Shown piece after piece: positions 1-12,607 of a stretch of 64,000 bases of DNA (position 1 is the first letter of the stretch; every line of letters begins with the position of its first letter). The stretch is from Spiroplasma endosymbiont of Lasioglossum villosulum (lineage in GTDB: Bacteria > Bacillota_I > Bacilli_A > Mycoplasmatales > VBWQ01), in NCBI RefSeq assembly GCF_964020195.1, contig NZ_OZ026539.1:186001-250000 (forward strand). The letters run 5' to 3'. The notes under the pieces were generated by a model that saw nothing but the letters and a program-made list of their open reading frames with translations, ran no database searches and was not told the origin of the DNA. The position numbers and the translations under genes are program-made.

Positions 1-582
1 AACAATGGTATTGCTATTCGCAATCAAAAGTTAAGTTCAGAAGAATTACTAATGATTAAACCTTATAATTTTTTAACTGCTAAACCAATAATTGTTATTG
101 CTAATATTAATGAAAAAGATTTAATAACTAAAACTAATAAATATGTTGAACAATTACAACAATATATGAGCAAAAAAAATATTACTGTAATTGTTGTTTG
201 TGCTAAGACAGAATGTGAACTTTCTGAATTAGAAGCAGAAGAAAAAAAAGAAATGTTTAAAGAGTTAAATATTTTTGAATCAGGAATTGATCAAATTGTA
301 TTAGCAACTTATAAACTATTAAATTTAGGTACTTATTTTACTGTTGGACCCAAAGAAGTTCATGCTTGAACTTTTATTAAAGGAATGAAAGCACCAGAGT
401 GTGCTGGTATCATTCATACAGATTTCATGAAAGGTTTTATTAGAGTTAAAGTTTATAATTATCAAGATATAGAATTATTGGGTAGTGAAAAAAATGTTCA
501 GGAAAAGGGAAAAATGAGAGTTGAAGGTAAAAATTATATAGTTGAAGATGGTGATATTTGTCATTTCCTTTTTAATGTTTAG
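1..582 (+). CDS. ychF: Redox/ribosome-associated ATPase YchF (OLA1), C-terminal part
   Basis: This is the C-terminal half of the universal P-loop NTPase YchF/OLA1, which binds ribosomes and nucleic acid; the GTPase domain lies before the window. Frame 1 is open from base 1 and stops with TAG. The helical region ends and a TGS domain follows, with the family string 'GTYFTVGPKEVHAW' (Trp from TGA) and 'GIIHTDFMKGFIR', then 'GKNYIVEDGDICHFLFNV' at the C-terminus. This matches the normal family ending, so the gene looks intact on this side. The gene stands upstream of three small membrane-protein genes with its own spacing of about 85 bases, so they are probably transcribed separately. Confidence 0.93.
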
Positions 583-599
583 TTTTAAGATAATATTAA

Positions 600-628
600 T
601 TATAAAAAGGTTATAGTTTTGTTATAAT
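600..628 (+). promoter_or_regulatory. Putative promoter for the 668-2545 membrane-gene cluster
   Basis: A perfect TATAAT lies at 623-628 with a weak -35 (ttataa) 17 bases upstream, about 40 bases before the first start codon. The -35 is poor, so only the -10 is persuasive. Confidence 0.35.
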
Positions 629-667
629 TAATTTGAAAATATACTAGCAAGAAAGGAAAAAATTATT

Positions 668-1171
668 ATGTTAAAAAGTAATTTACAAAATCCTGATTCT
701 GACATTCAAGAAAACAATTATGTTCCAAATAAAAAAACTAAAAAGTTTGATGTTCTTAATAAAATAAAAGTTTCAAGAGCTTTACTTTTTTGATCACCAA
801 TTGTGCAAATTATTGGTAGTATTGCTTTTTTAATACTATTAATAGTTAATACATTTGTTGGACAAAAAATGGGGTTTGAATTTAGTAAACTACAATTAGC
901 TTTATCATTATCATATGTTGGAGTTGCAATTTTAGTCAGTATTATTTGTTTTATGATACCAGCAAAGAAACTTAAAAAGAAATCTTCATTTAGAATTACT
1001 GCTATTTCAACATTAATATTATCAACATTAATGTTAAGCGGTAGTCTAGTTTTTTGATCAATACCAGTATTATTATTTTTTTCATTAATCTCATTAATTG
1101 TATGAATATGTGAAGTAATAGCAGCGATTATTTTAATTTTAGTAGTTGAAGAATTACCTAATGAAAAATAA
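668..1171 (+). CDS. Four-TM membrane protein, unknown function
   Basis: I do not recognise this family. The ATG at 668 follows an 'agaaagga' ribosome-binding site and opens a 167-residue protein that uses TGA for Trp. About 45 polar residues rich in Asn and Lys come first, then four hydrophobic segments separated by short loops, the second loop being very basic (KKLKKKS). No catalytic motif is visible. It is followed after 14 bases by another membrane-protein gene and then a third, so 668-2545 looks like one operon of small integral membrane proteins, probably lineage-specific. Confidence is high that it is a gene, low for any role. Confidence 0.75.
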
Positions 1172-1185
1172 AGTAGGTGAAAATA

Positions 1186-1845
1186 ATGAAAATTAAAGAT
1201 TTAGATAATCTTAAAAACAAAGAAACATGTTTTATTCCATATGAACAAAAAACTAAAAATGCATATTTTGTTTATTTGACAATATCAATAGTTCTTTTTT
1301 TATCAGTTTTTATTTTTTTATTATTTGCTGCTATTAATGTATCAAAATATAAATTATATAATGTAAAACTTACTGATTTTAATTATCCTATTTTGAATTT
1401 ATTTTATGTACCAATTGTTTGTTTAATTGCAATTACTGTAAGTATGATTTTATTAATATTTGCTCCTAGAGTAAGTATTGTCTCTTCAAAGTATAGCAGT
1501 AGAATGTTTTATACTGCTTTTTGATTATTAATTCTTAGTGTAATGTTAAGTTCAGAAGTACAATTAACTTATATTTCACAATCTGGAATATTATATAATG
1601 AAAATTATCATTGAATTAATCCAATTATTGCAAGAATATTTATTATTTTTAGTCTTTTTTTAATTTTGATTACACAACTATTTTTTTGAATTATGCGTAG
1701 AAAGTTTACATTTATGAACTCAGATTATGAAATTTATACTACTAGAAGTATGGAAAAAAAACAAAGACGAATTAGAAAACAAGAATTAAAAAAAATTAAA
1801 AAACAAGAAAAGGGATTTAGTAAAAAAACTTTGAATATTAAATAA
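1186..1845 (+). CDS. Membrane protein with basic C-terminal tail, unknown
   Basis: Unrecognised 219-residue membrane protein. I chose ATG 1186 because 'taggtga' sits just upstream; the in-frame GTG at 1177 would overlap that site. Four hydrophobic segments can be seen (near residues 25-50, 70-95, 110-130 and 150-175), with Trp encoded by TGA. The last 40 residues are extremely basic (KKQRRIRKQELKKIKKQEK), which suggests a cytoplasmic tail able to touch nucleic acid or lipid. It lies between two other small membrane proteins and is probably co-transcribed with both. Confidence 0.75.
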
Positions 1846-1858
1846 GGGGGACAGATTT

Positions 1859-2545
1859 ATGAGAATTCGTAATTGGTGGTTTATTAGTTTTTATTTATTA
1901 TTAAGCACATTTATTATTTATGAATTATTTTTTTTAATTGCTTTGTCAAAAAATACAGTTTTAAAAGATTTATATTATTATGGTTTTCAAATTGCAGAAC
2001 CTTCACCAAGTTTTAATCCTTCAAGTTATACTACAGTTTATTATTTACCAGTAATAGGTTTGATTGTAAGTAGTTTTGGGTTGATAAGTTGTATTTTTAC
2101 GGCAAGAGTTTTTCTTGAAAAATCTCCTCGTTTTAAATTTGTATTTTTAGTTGTAAACTTTATAATTTTTGTTGTTGGATTTTTAATAAGTTTTTCTGGT
2201 CAATTGCTTTATTGTGAATGAAGTAATGATAGTGCACAAATAATACCTAATAGGGGTGGAACAATTGAAACACCAAGTTTTTATTATCGAAATTGAGTTT
2301 CTTCAACAATTGTTTGATCAATTTTTGGTTTTTATTTTGCATTACTTGTTGCAGCAGTTATTTTATTACTTAAATTAAATTTAATTAATGTTCAAACATA
2401 TCACTTTTATCGTCAACGTATTGAACAAGCAATTGAATTTGAACCAGAATTAAAACAACCATTACCAAGTTCTAATGAATTTGATCCAAATGATACACAG
2501 ACTATTACAATTTTTCTTGATGAAGAAGTAAATGAAAAATTATAA
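1859..2545 (+). CDS. Membrane protein with acidic tail, unknown
   Basis: Unrecognised 228-residue protein starting at ATG 1859 behind 'aagggggaca'. Four hydrophobic segments are evident, with an extracytoplasmic-looking loop after the first and a polar tail of about 50 residues rich in Glu, Pro and Gln. It shares size and topology with the two preceding genes, and the three may be distant paralogues, although I cannot align them convincingly by eye. It ends about 120 bases before gltX; the gap is A-rich and holds no gene. Confidence 0.75.
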
Positions 2546-2610
2546 TCTAAAACTAATCGTAAAAAAATAATAAAAAAAATTAAATTCTAAAAAAAAGACT
2601 AATAAAGTAG

Positions 2611-4110
<1,500 letters not shown>

Positions 4111-4300
4111 AGAAAAATAATTATTATTACTTATATAGAAAATATAATATTTACTTTTGTTATAAATAAAAATTATAAAATTGTTCTTTTCACTCAAAAT
4201 AATTATTAAAATAGAAGAAAAATTTTATATTATGTTACTATTAAAATAAAAAATTAATAATACCTAAAATTTATAAGATATTAATGAGAGGTTAAAATTT

Positions 4301-5494
4301 ATGTCAAGCAATAATTATAAAGTAACTTTTATTCGTGACGCTATACACAAAAATATTAATATCAGCGAACCCGTTATTCAGGTGTTAATATCTTGTAAAG
4401 AATTTCAAAGATTAAGATGAATTAATCAACTTGGTGGTGTCCAAATTGCTTTTCCTAATGCAACTTATACTAGATATGTTCATAGTATCGGTGTTTATCA
4501 TATATTAAATCGTGTTCTTAGTGAAGTTGAAGGTTCTTCTTTATTAACTAAAGAGGAAAAAATAAACATTAAAATTGCTGGTTTATTACATGATTTAGGA
4601 CATGGTCCTTTTTCACACACTTTTGAAAAAATCATAAACCTTAATGTTAATAAAAAAGAAAATTTTACTCATGAAGATTATACTTGTGCTATTATTAATG
4701 ATAATAGTACTGAAATTAACATGATTTTAAAACAATTTAATATTAATATTAATGCTATTATTGGTATCCTTAAGAAGGATTATAAAAATTATCCTAAATA
4801 TCAAATTCAATTGGTATCATCGCAATTAGATTGTGATCGTATTGATTATTTAATGCGTGATGGATATTTTACAGGAGTTGGTTATGGAAGTATTGATATT
4901 GATTGAATTATTACAAATATGATAATTGATATTAAAGAGGGTTTAGTTTTTTCATACAAGGCAATTTCTGCTATTGAAAATTATTTAATCACAAGGTTCC
5001 ATATGTATTCTCAAGTTTATTATCATAAAAGTGGAATTCTTTTTGATCTTAATTTACAAAAATTATTTTCAAGAATAACTGAATTATATTTTGATAAAAC
5101 TTATTCATTTAAAGTCAATATTCATGATTTTATTGCTATTTTTGAGGGAAAAAGCGTTGAAATACAAACATATTTAAATTGAACAGATGCTACTTTAATT
5201 AAGTTAATGCAAGATATTATTAATTTTGAAAACGATAATGAGTTAGTAAAAATATCAAAAGTAATTTTATTTTGTTTTAACTGAGAAAATGAATTGTTGT
5301 TATTAACAAGTCAAAATAACACTAATGTTATTGGGGTTAAACAAGATTTAAAAAATGTACTTTATTATTTTAAAAAAGATCCAATTATTATTAAAACAAA
5401 AAACGAAGAGTATATTACTTTAGAAAAAATCTCACAAATTTTGCAAGATCCAATTAAAGCACCAAATACAATTTATTTTTTAAAAAAGAAATAG
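4301..5494 (+). CDS. HD-domain phosphohydrolase (dNTPase/SAMHD1-like, YwfO type)
   Basis: HD superfamily metal-dependent phosphohydrolase of 397 residues. The N-terminal 'QRLRWINQLGG' is followed by 'TRYVHSIGVYH', then the HD motif 'LLHDLGHGPFSHTFE' beginning at about residue 95, and the later Asp helix 'QLDCDRIDYLMRDG'. Together these give the H...HD...D metal set of the SAMHD1/YwfO group. By family analogy it removes triphosphate from dNTPs, which would affect the nucleotide pool; the exact substrate is not shown by the sequence. Start ATG 4301 has 'gagaggtt' upstream. The next gene begins 31 bases after the stop, so they are likely co-transcribed. Confidence 0.88.
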
Positions 5495-5525
5495 AAATTT
5501 AAAACTGTTATAAAATGAGGTAATT

Positions 5526-6617
5526 ATGAAAATTTTAAAATCAATTAATAAAGTTTTTGAGTATCCAAATATTTTAGATTTAACGCCAGGAGATTTTTAC
5601 TTAAATTCACATGAGTATCACTTAGCAACGCAAGAAGTAATAGTGATATTGGGCGTATTAATTAATAAAGAAAAAATTGAAAATGCTATTAAAACTTTAA
5701 ATTTTACTTGAATAAATTTTAAAGAAAAAGTAATAGTTTATTTTTCTATTTTTGCCTACCTTATAATAGGTAATGAATATAATGATTTAAAATCAGTTAA
5801 AATAAATCAAATTAAATTTAAAGATAATACGTTAAAAATTAAATTTAAAGAAACATTACTTACAATGATTAATAAGTTTCCAAGAACGTTGCATTTAACT
5901 AATGTTTTGGGTAATGATAATGATCGCGCTAATATGTATGCAGTTAACGCTATTTTAAATATTAAAAAAGGGATTGGATATGATAATTTTCATATTACTC
6001 TTTTTTCAGTATATCAATCGTTAGAATTAAAACTAAAGCATTGTTTAAGAAAATATATTCAAGTTGAACCTTCAGCTAGTAAGAAAAAATTTAATTTTCA
6101 TAATTTAATAAGATTGCTTAAATTAATTAGTACTACAAGAGTTGAAAGTGAGGAAATGAGTAAAATATTATTAAATTTAAGAGAACGTTTGCGTTATTTT
6201 GAACAAATTAATCCTGGTGGTCAAGCAGCAAGATATGAAGCTGAGATAAATCATAATTATTTTCATAATTTAAATTCGTATATAATTAATGAACAAGAAT
6301 TACTAAGTAATTTTGTCAAGGCTTTAAGTTTATTACAAGAATTATATTTAAAATTAATAGAATTATATAAAGATGATAATACTAAAGTTAAAATGCAAAA
6401 AAAAATTGATTTAGAATTAGTTAAAGTTTCAGGAATTAAGATCGAAGATGATCCAAAAAAAATTAATGATAAATTAAGAAATGTACTGGATAATCAAATT
6501 TTTGGTAACTATCAAGAATTAATTGATTTAAATTACAATGATGTTGCTATTTTGGAATTTTTAATCAGAATTGGATTTATACAGTATGTTAATGATACAA
6601 TTGAGCAACTTTTATAA
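5526..6617 (+). CDS. Conserved hypothetical, mostly helical
   Basis: I do not recognise this 363-residue protein. It starts at ATG 5526 behind 'gaggtaat' and is one continuous frame once TGA is Trp. It is soluble, rich in Leu, Ile, Asn and Lys, and long stretches look alpha-helical, with no signal peptide and no transmembrane segment. The middle contains an unusual Gly-rich spot, 'NPGGQAARYEAE'. It sits between the HD phosphohydrolase and argS, in the same direction. A role linked to nucleotide or RNA metabolism would be only a guess from position. Confidence 0.7.
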
Positions 6618-6700
6618 AAAAGTATTTATTTTTATTTTTTTATATGATATAAATTAAATTTATGAGTATAATATTTTAGATATTGAAAGGGGTCTGAACT

Positions 6701-8341
6701 GTGGACAGTTATGTTATTAATGAACTCACTACTATTATTCTTGATGCAGTAGCATTTGCAAATTATGAAATAGAATTGAATCAAGTTGTTATTGAAATTA
6801 ATAAAAATAATGACTTAGGTGATTATTCTACATCAATAGCAATGATATTAGCAAAAAAATATAAACAAAAACCATTAGACATTGCTGAAATTATAGTTAA
6901 AAATATTCATCAGAAACACCCATTAATTAAAAAAATTGATTATATTACTCCTGGTTTTATTAATATTAATATTAATGTTGAAGTATTTAGTTTGTTATTA
7001 ATGAAAATTATTAATGAGAAATCATTATATGGTCAATCTAATAAAAAAAATATTACTTATAATATTGAATTTATTAGTGCCAATCCAACCGGACTTTTAC
7101 ATTTAGGACATGCAAGAAATGCGGCTATTGGTGATAGTTTAGCTAATATATTAGAACATAGAGGATATAATATAGTTAGAGAATACTATATTAATGATGC
7201 TGGTAATCAAATTAATGTTTTGGCCAATTCAATTTTCATAAATTATCAAAATCTTTGTGGTAATGCTGTTGAATTACCAAAAGAAAGTTATCGTGGTTCT
7301 GAAATTTTAACTGCTGCACAATCATTTTTGAAATTAAATGGTAATAAATTTGCAAATAAACCTTTTGATGAAACCTCTTCTTTAATTTTTAAAGAATTTG
7401 GTATTAATTATATGCTTTCAGAAATTAAAAAAGATTTAAAAAAATTTAAAGTTAAAATTAATATTTGATTTTCTGAATCATTTTTATATAAAGAAAATAT
7501 TATTTCTAATTTAATCAAACAATTTGAAATGCAAGGCAATACTTATCAACTTGATGGTGCTATTTTTTTAAAAACTACTTTATTTGAAGATGATAAAGAT
7601 CGTGTAATTGTTAAGAAAGACAAAACTTATACATATATGCTTCCTGACTTAGCTTATCATCATATTAAATTTCAACGTAGTGATGTGTTAATTAATATTT
7701 GAGGAGCAGATCATTATGGCTATATTCCACGAATTAAAGCAGGATTATATATGCTTAATAATGATGCCACTAAACTTGATATTTTATGTATGCAAATGGT
7801 AAAGGTTATTGATAATGGCAAAGAACAAAAAATGTCAAAAAGAGCAGGAACATCAATAACTTTAAGACATATGATAGATTTAATTGGAAAGGATGCTTTA
7901 CGTTATTTTTTAGTATCAAGATCAGTTGAATCACATCTTGATATTGATTTAGCACTTGCTAAACAACAATCTAACGAAAATCCTGTTTATTATGCACAAT
8001 ATGTTCATGCACGTATAAATCAAATTATAGAGAATTATCCAAAATTTGAAATTGCAAATAGTATTAATTTATTAACAGAACAAAAGGAAAAAGAAGTATT
8101 GATTACATTAGATGAATATATAATTATTTTGCAAAAAATTGAAAAACAGCATCAACCGCATTTACTTACAAATTATATTCAGAAATTAGCTAAGTTATTT
8201 CATTCTTATTATAATAAACATAAAGTTATTAGTGAAGATCAACAATTAACAATTCAACGATTAACATTAGTTTTAGCAATAAAACAAATAATGGCCAATG
8301 CTTTAAATTTAATTGGTGTGGATGCGCCTAAAAAGATGTAA
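6701..8341 (+). CDS. argS: Arginyl-tRNA synthetase
   Basis: Class I enzyme charging tRNA-Arg, 546 residues, normal length. GTG 6701 is preceded by 'gaaagggg'. The N-terminal additional domain ends before 'FISANPTGLLHLGHARNA', with the HIGH signature HLGH at residue 134; 'EYYINDAGNQI' follows as in other ArgRS proteins. A KMSKR loop at residues 377-381 is unusual for ArgRS, which often lacks it, but is seen in the Gram-positive type. The DALR anticodon-binding domain ends in 'ALNLIGVDAPKKM'. Trp codons include TGA. Confidence 0.97.
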
Positions 8342-8392
8342 AAAATATATTTTTTATTATTTATAATATACAATTTAGAAGGTGATTAAGAA

Positions 8393-8800
8393 ATGCAAAA
8401 CAAACAAACATTAGTAGAAGTAGCATATAGTTTTTTATGCAAAAAGAAAAAAAGCAGTTTTAATGAAATTTGAACACATGTTAAAAAACAATGTAATATT
8501 TCTAAAGAAGATGAAGAAAAAATTGCTGGTGAACTTTATACTGGAATTATTTTAAATACCAATTTTTTCTTAAAAAATGATAAACTTTGATATCCACGTA
8601 ATGAAGTCTCATTAGAGGAAATTAAAGAACATATGACAAGAGTAGAAATTCCAAGTAATACAAAAGACGAAATTGATAGTACTGAAACAGTTACAGATAA
8701 TGATGAAACTATAGATTTAAGTGAAGACGTAGAAGATGAAGATGATGATTTAGATACCATTAGTATTAAACCATTAGAAGATAGTTATGATGATGAATAA
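8393..8800 (+). CDS. rpoE: RNA polymerase delta subunit
   Basis: Delta subunit of Gram-positive RNA polymerase (not a sigma factor), 135 residues. It binds core enzyme and increases release and recycling. The start follows 'gaaggtgat'. A folded N-terminal HARE-HTH-like domain of about 80 residues carries the family string 'FNEIWTHVKKQ' and 'KNDKLWYPRNE', then a tail made almost only of Asp and Glu with Thr, Ser and Ile. The gene lies immediately upstream of pyrG, the classical rpoE-pyrG order of Firmicutes, which supports the call. Confidence 0.93.
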
Positions 8801-8836
8801 TAATGATATTATTAATTAATATTTAGGAGAAAACTA

Positions 8837-10441
8837 ATGAATTCAAAGTATATATTTATTACTGGTGGTGTTGTATCATCTTTAGGTAAAGGAATTACAG
8901 CAGCATCGCTTGGGTGTATATTAAAGCAAAAAAATATTAAGATTTTTATGCAAAAATTTGACCCTTATATTAATGTTGACCCAGGTACTATGAGTCCTTA
9001 TCAACACGGTGAAGTATATGTAACTAGTGATGGTGCTGAAACTGATTTAGATTTAGGTCATTATGAACGTTTTATTGATGAAAATCTGACTAGAGATTCC
9101 AATATTACTGCCGGAAAAGTATACCAAACTGTTTTAAAAAAGGAACGTGATGGTTTTTATGAAGGGAAAACTGTACAAGTTGTACCTCATGTTACTGATG
9201 AAATTAAAAAACATATTTTTAATTCCGCAATTAATAGTAAGGCTGATGTTATTATTACCGAAATTGGTGGAACAGTTGGTGATATTGAATCATTAGCTTT
9301 TATTGAAGCCATTAGACAAGTTAAAAACGAAAAAGGTCATGAAAATGTTATTGTTATTCACACTACATTAATTCCTTATTTATATTCGGTTGGTGAATTT
9401 AAAACGAAACCCAGTCAACATTCAGTAAAAGAAATATTATCATTAGGTATTCAACCTGATATTTTGGTTTGTCGTAGTGAAACTATGCCACCTGATCATA
9501 TTTTTGATAAATTATCTTTATTTTGTAATATTAAACGCAGTCATGTTTTAGCAATTCCTGATTGTGATAATATTTATAAAGTGCCATTATCTTTAGAACA
9601 ACAAAAAATTGATGAAGTAGTTTCAGAATTATTAAAGTTAAATAAAACTAAACCAGATATGTCAGAATGACATGTAATTGTTAAAAAGTTAGATAATATT
9701 AATCAAGAAGTTACTGTTGGTATTGTGGCAAAGTATTCGAATTTAAGTGATGCTTACTTATCAGTAATTGAATCATTGAAAATTGCAGGTTATAGTCTTA
9801 ATACTAAAGTTAATTATAAAATTATTAACGCCGAAAGTTTAGATAGTAAAAACATTAATTCTATGCTTTCCCCTTTCCAAGCAATAATTGTTCCTGGTGG
9901 CTTTGGTAATCGTGGTGTTGAAGGCAAAATCAATGCAATTAATTATACTCGAGTTAATAAAGTTCCTTTCTTGGGATTATGTTTAGGTATGCAGTTAGCT
10001 TGTATTGAATATGCTCGTAATGTATGTAATTTACAAGATGCTAATTCTACTGAATTTAATGAAAAAACTAAAAATCCTATTTTTGATTTATTACGTGGTA
10101 AAAATAAAAATGATCAAATTGGGGGAACTTTAAGATTGGGTAATTATCCAACCACTTTAATTAATGATTCATTAGCAAAATCTCTTTATAAACAAACTAT
10201 TATTATTGAACGTCATCGTCATCGTTATGAATTTAATAATAGTTATAAAACATTACTTGCAAAAAATGGATTAATTTTTAGTGGTATATATAATAAAGAA
10301 GATTTGGTAGAAGTGATTGAGTTACCAAAAGAAGTACATCCATTCTTTATTGCAAGTCAGTTTCATCCTGAATTCACATCAAGAATTAATAAACCAAATC
10401 CTTTATTTTTAGGATTAATTAAAAGTATTATTAAAAAATAA
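8837..10441 (+). CDS. pyrG: CTP synthase
   Basis: Makes CTP from UTP with ATP and glutamine. The 534-residue length is typical. The start reads '[17 protein letters not shown]', the synthetase P-loop, followed by '[19 protein letters not shown]'. The C-terminal glutaminase domain shows the nucleophile elbow 'GLCLGMQLA' and the His-Glu pair in 'SQFHPEFTS', with the linker 'MSEWHVI' between. ATG 8837 has 'taggagaa' upstream, and the gap to rpoE is 36 bases, so the pair is an operon. Confidence 0.98.
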
Positions 10442-10578
10442 TGATTAAGTAAGAAAATTTAATTTTAAAATTGTTATAATTTTTATGAATTGTATATTCT
10501 CAAAATATATATGCAACTAGATTTTTTATGAAAATATATAATATAAGGTTATAATATTTTAAGAAAGAAGGAAAAGAA

Positions 10579-11448
10579 ATGAATAAATTTGTTAGTGCAA
10601 AAAATATGATTGATAAAGCAAAAGCAGATAAATATGCCATTGCTCACTTTAATATTAATAATTTAGAATGAACAAGATCTATTCTTGAAGTTGCACAAGA
10701 AACTAAATCATCTGTTATTTTAGGTGTTTCAGAAGGTGCTATTAAATACATGGGTGGATTTAACACAGTTGTTAGTATGACTTTAGCGTTATTGAATGAT
10801 TTAAATATTACTATTCCAGTGGCATTACATTTAGATCATGGTCAATCAGTAGATTCTTGTAAGAAAGCATTAGATGCTGGTTTTAGTTCAGTTATGTTTG
10901 ATGGTTCTCATTTAGATTTTAATGAAAATATAAAAGGTACCAAAGAAGTAGTTACTTATGCTAAGAAAAAAAATGCATCTGTTGAAGCAGAAGCAGGTAC
11001 TATTGGTGGTGAAGAAGATGGAGTTATTGGTAGTGGTGAGATTGCTAGTGAGGAAGATTGTAAATCATTAGCAGCTTTAGGAATTGACTTTTTAGCAGCC
11101 GGAATAAATAATATTCATGGAAAGTATCCTAAAAATTGAGATGGTTTAAATTTTGATGTGTTAAAAAATTTATCAGTAGTTTCAAATAAGCCAATGGTAT
11201 TACATGGTGGTTCTGGAATTCCAAAAGATCAGGTTAAAAAAGCTATTAATTTAGGAATTAGTAAAATTAATGTTAATACTGAATTACAAGAAGTATTCGC
11301 CGCAGCTATTGAAAAATATGTTACGGAAGGAAAACTTAATGAAGATAAAGGGTTTGATCCTAGAAAAATTTTTAAGCCAGGAATGGAAGCAATTAAACTT
11401 AAAGCTAAAGAATTATTAACAGAATTTGGTTCATTAGGAAAATCTTAA
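10579..11448 (+). CDS. fba: Fructose-bisphosphate aldolase, class II
   Basis: Zinc-dependent aldolase splitting fructose 1,6-bisphosphate in glycolysis; 289 residues, usual for the short Gram-positive form. Start ATG 10579 follows 'aagaaggaaaag'. Metal and substrate motifs are visible: 'VALHLDHGQS' (zinc His), 'SVMFDGSHLDF', 'VEAEAGTIGGEEDG', 'NNIHGKY', 'LHGGSGIP' and 'KINVNTELQ'. Several TATAAT-like boxes lie in the 137-base gap upstream, so it is probably its own transcription unit, closed by the hairpin just after the stop. Confidence 0.97.
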
Positions 11449-11455
11449 AAAAATT

Positions 11456-11485
11456 GTCATATTATTACTAATATGACCATTTTTA
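11456..11485. terminator. Intrinsic terminator between fba and the converging PPC gene
   Basis: An 8-bp stem (gtcatatt / aatatgac) with a 6-base loop is followed by a T-run on the plus strand and, read in reverse, also by T residues. It can therefore end both fba and the convergent minus-strand gene. Confidence 0.75.
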
Positions 11486-11501
11486 AATAATTTTCCTTAA
11501 A

Positions 11502-11939
11502 TTAAGATAAATTTCAAATATGAAAATTACTTTTATTATCAATAACTTGTGATATTTTTTCATTACTTAAAATATCAATTATTATTTCGGCCTTAATAGC
11601 AACTTTCGCGTCTAACATATGACCACCAATTACGTTAAAATTATCATCACCAAAAGTAGTATGACAATGAATAATTGGTTTATTTCTATCTTTTTCATCT
11701 CAAATGATTGTTCCAATTGTTGATAACAATTCATATTGTTCAAGAAAAGTTTTTTTTACATAATCAGTACTTTTTTTAGGAATGTAGCCTAAAGTGACAT
11801 TAGTAATAGCACCAATCATTTGGAATTGTGCCATTCCTATGTTTTCTTTAATAGCAAATTGCTCTAAAGTTTTAATAATCATTTCATCTTTTTCAATAAT
11901 TAATGCATACTTATTTCCGATCATTTTTTTAATTTTCAT
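11502..11939 (-). CDS. PPC/DUF296 domain protein (putative DNA-binding)
   Basis: A 145-residue single-domain protein of the plants-and-prokaryotes-conserved (PPC, DUF296) fold. Visible family features are the N-terminal 'YALIIEKDEMIIKTLEQFA', then 'QMIGAITNVTLGYI', 'ELLSTIGTII' and the metal-site string 'PIIHCHTTFGDD' followed by 'GGHMLDAKVA'. Prokaryotic PPC proteins form trimers with a His-containing metal site; their function is unclear, and DNA binding is only proposed. The start ATG is preceded by 'aaaggtgag'. It is convergent with fba and divergent from rpiB. Confidence 0.85.
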
Positions 11940-12126
11940 AATAAGAATCTCACCTTTCTTTTAGCAGTATTTTAACATATTTATTAATAGCAATAATGAT
12001 TAAAATTGATTATTATAGGAAAAAAATATTTTTTTTGTAATAAAAATTATTTTAAAAAGAAAATATATTAATTTTAAAATTAATAGGTATAATAAAACTA
12101 ATATTTAAACTAAGGAAGTGATAAAG

Positions 12127-12570
12127 TTGAAAACTAATGGTTTAGTAATTGCTATTGGTAATGATCATACCGCTTATGAATTTAAACAACCAATTATTAA
12201 ATTTTTACATACAGAAGGCTATCAAATTTTAGATTTAGGAACAAATAGCAGTGAACCTGTTGATTATCCTAATTTTGGTTTTAATGTTGCAAATGCTATT
12301 GTTAGTAAAAAAGCAGATTTTGGTATTGTAATTTGTGGTACTGGTATTGGTATTAGTATTGCTACCAATCGTATTAATGGTGTTCGTTGTGCTCTTTGCT
12401 ATGAGGAAGAAACAGTAAGATTGGCAAGACTTCATAATGACGCTAATGTTTTAGCAGTAGGTGCTAGAATTATTTCTGATTATAAAGCAGTAGAACTTGT
12501 GAAATTATTTTTAAATACTAAAACAAGTGATGAAAAAAGACATCAATTAAGAGTTGCAAAACTAAAATAA
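12127..12570 (+). CDS. rpiB: Ribose-5-phosphate isomerase B
   Basis: Interconverts ribose 5-phosphate and ribulose 5-phosphate in the pentose phosphate pathway. 147 residues. I chose TTG 12127 because 'aaggaagtga' sits seven bases upstream; the GTG at 12118 lies inside that site. The family signatures are clear: 'AIGNDHTAYEFK', 'DLGTNSSEPVDYPNF' and 'GIVICGTGIGISIATN' with the catalytic Cys, then 'RLARLHNDANVLAVGAR'. It is 37 bases ahead of glyA and probably co-transcribed with it. Confidence 0.95.
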   Translation: MKTNGLVIAIGNDHTAYEFKQPIIKFLHTEGYQILDLGTNSSEPVDYPNFGFNVANAIVSKKADFGIVICGTGIGISIATNRINGVRCALCYEEETVRLARLHNDANVLAVGARIISDYKAVELVKLFLNTKTSDEKRHQLRVAKLK

Positions 12571-12607
12571 TTTTACTATTAAATTATTAAAGAGAGGATG
12601 TTTAAAA

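Noticed and set aside
6231-6254. An R-x6-H string in the unknown protein 5526-6617, which recalls HEPN RNases
   Set aside because: One such string is expected by chance, and no other HEPN helix pattern or antitoxin partner is visible nearby.
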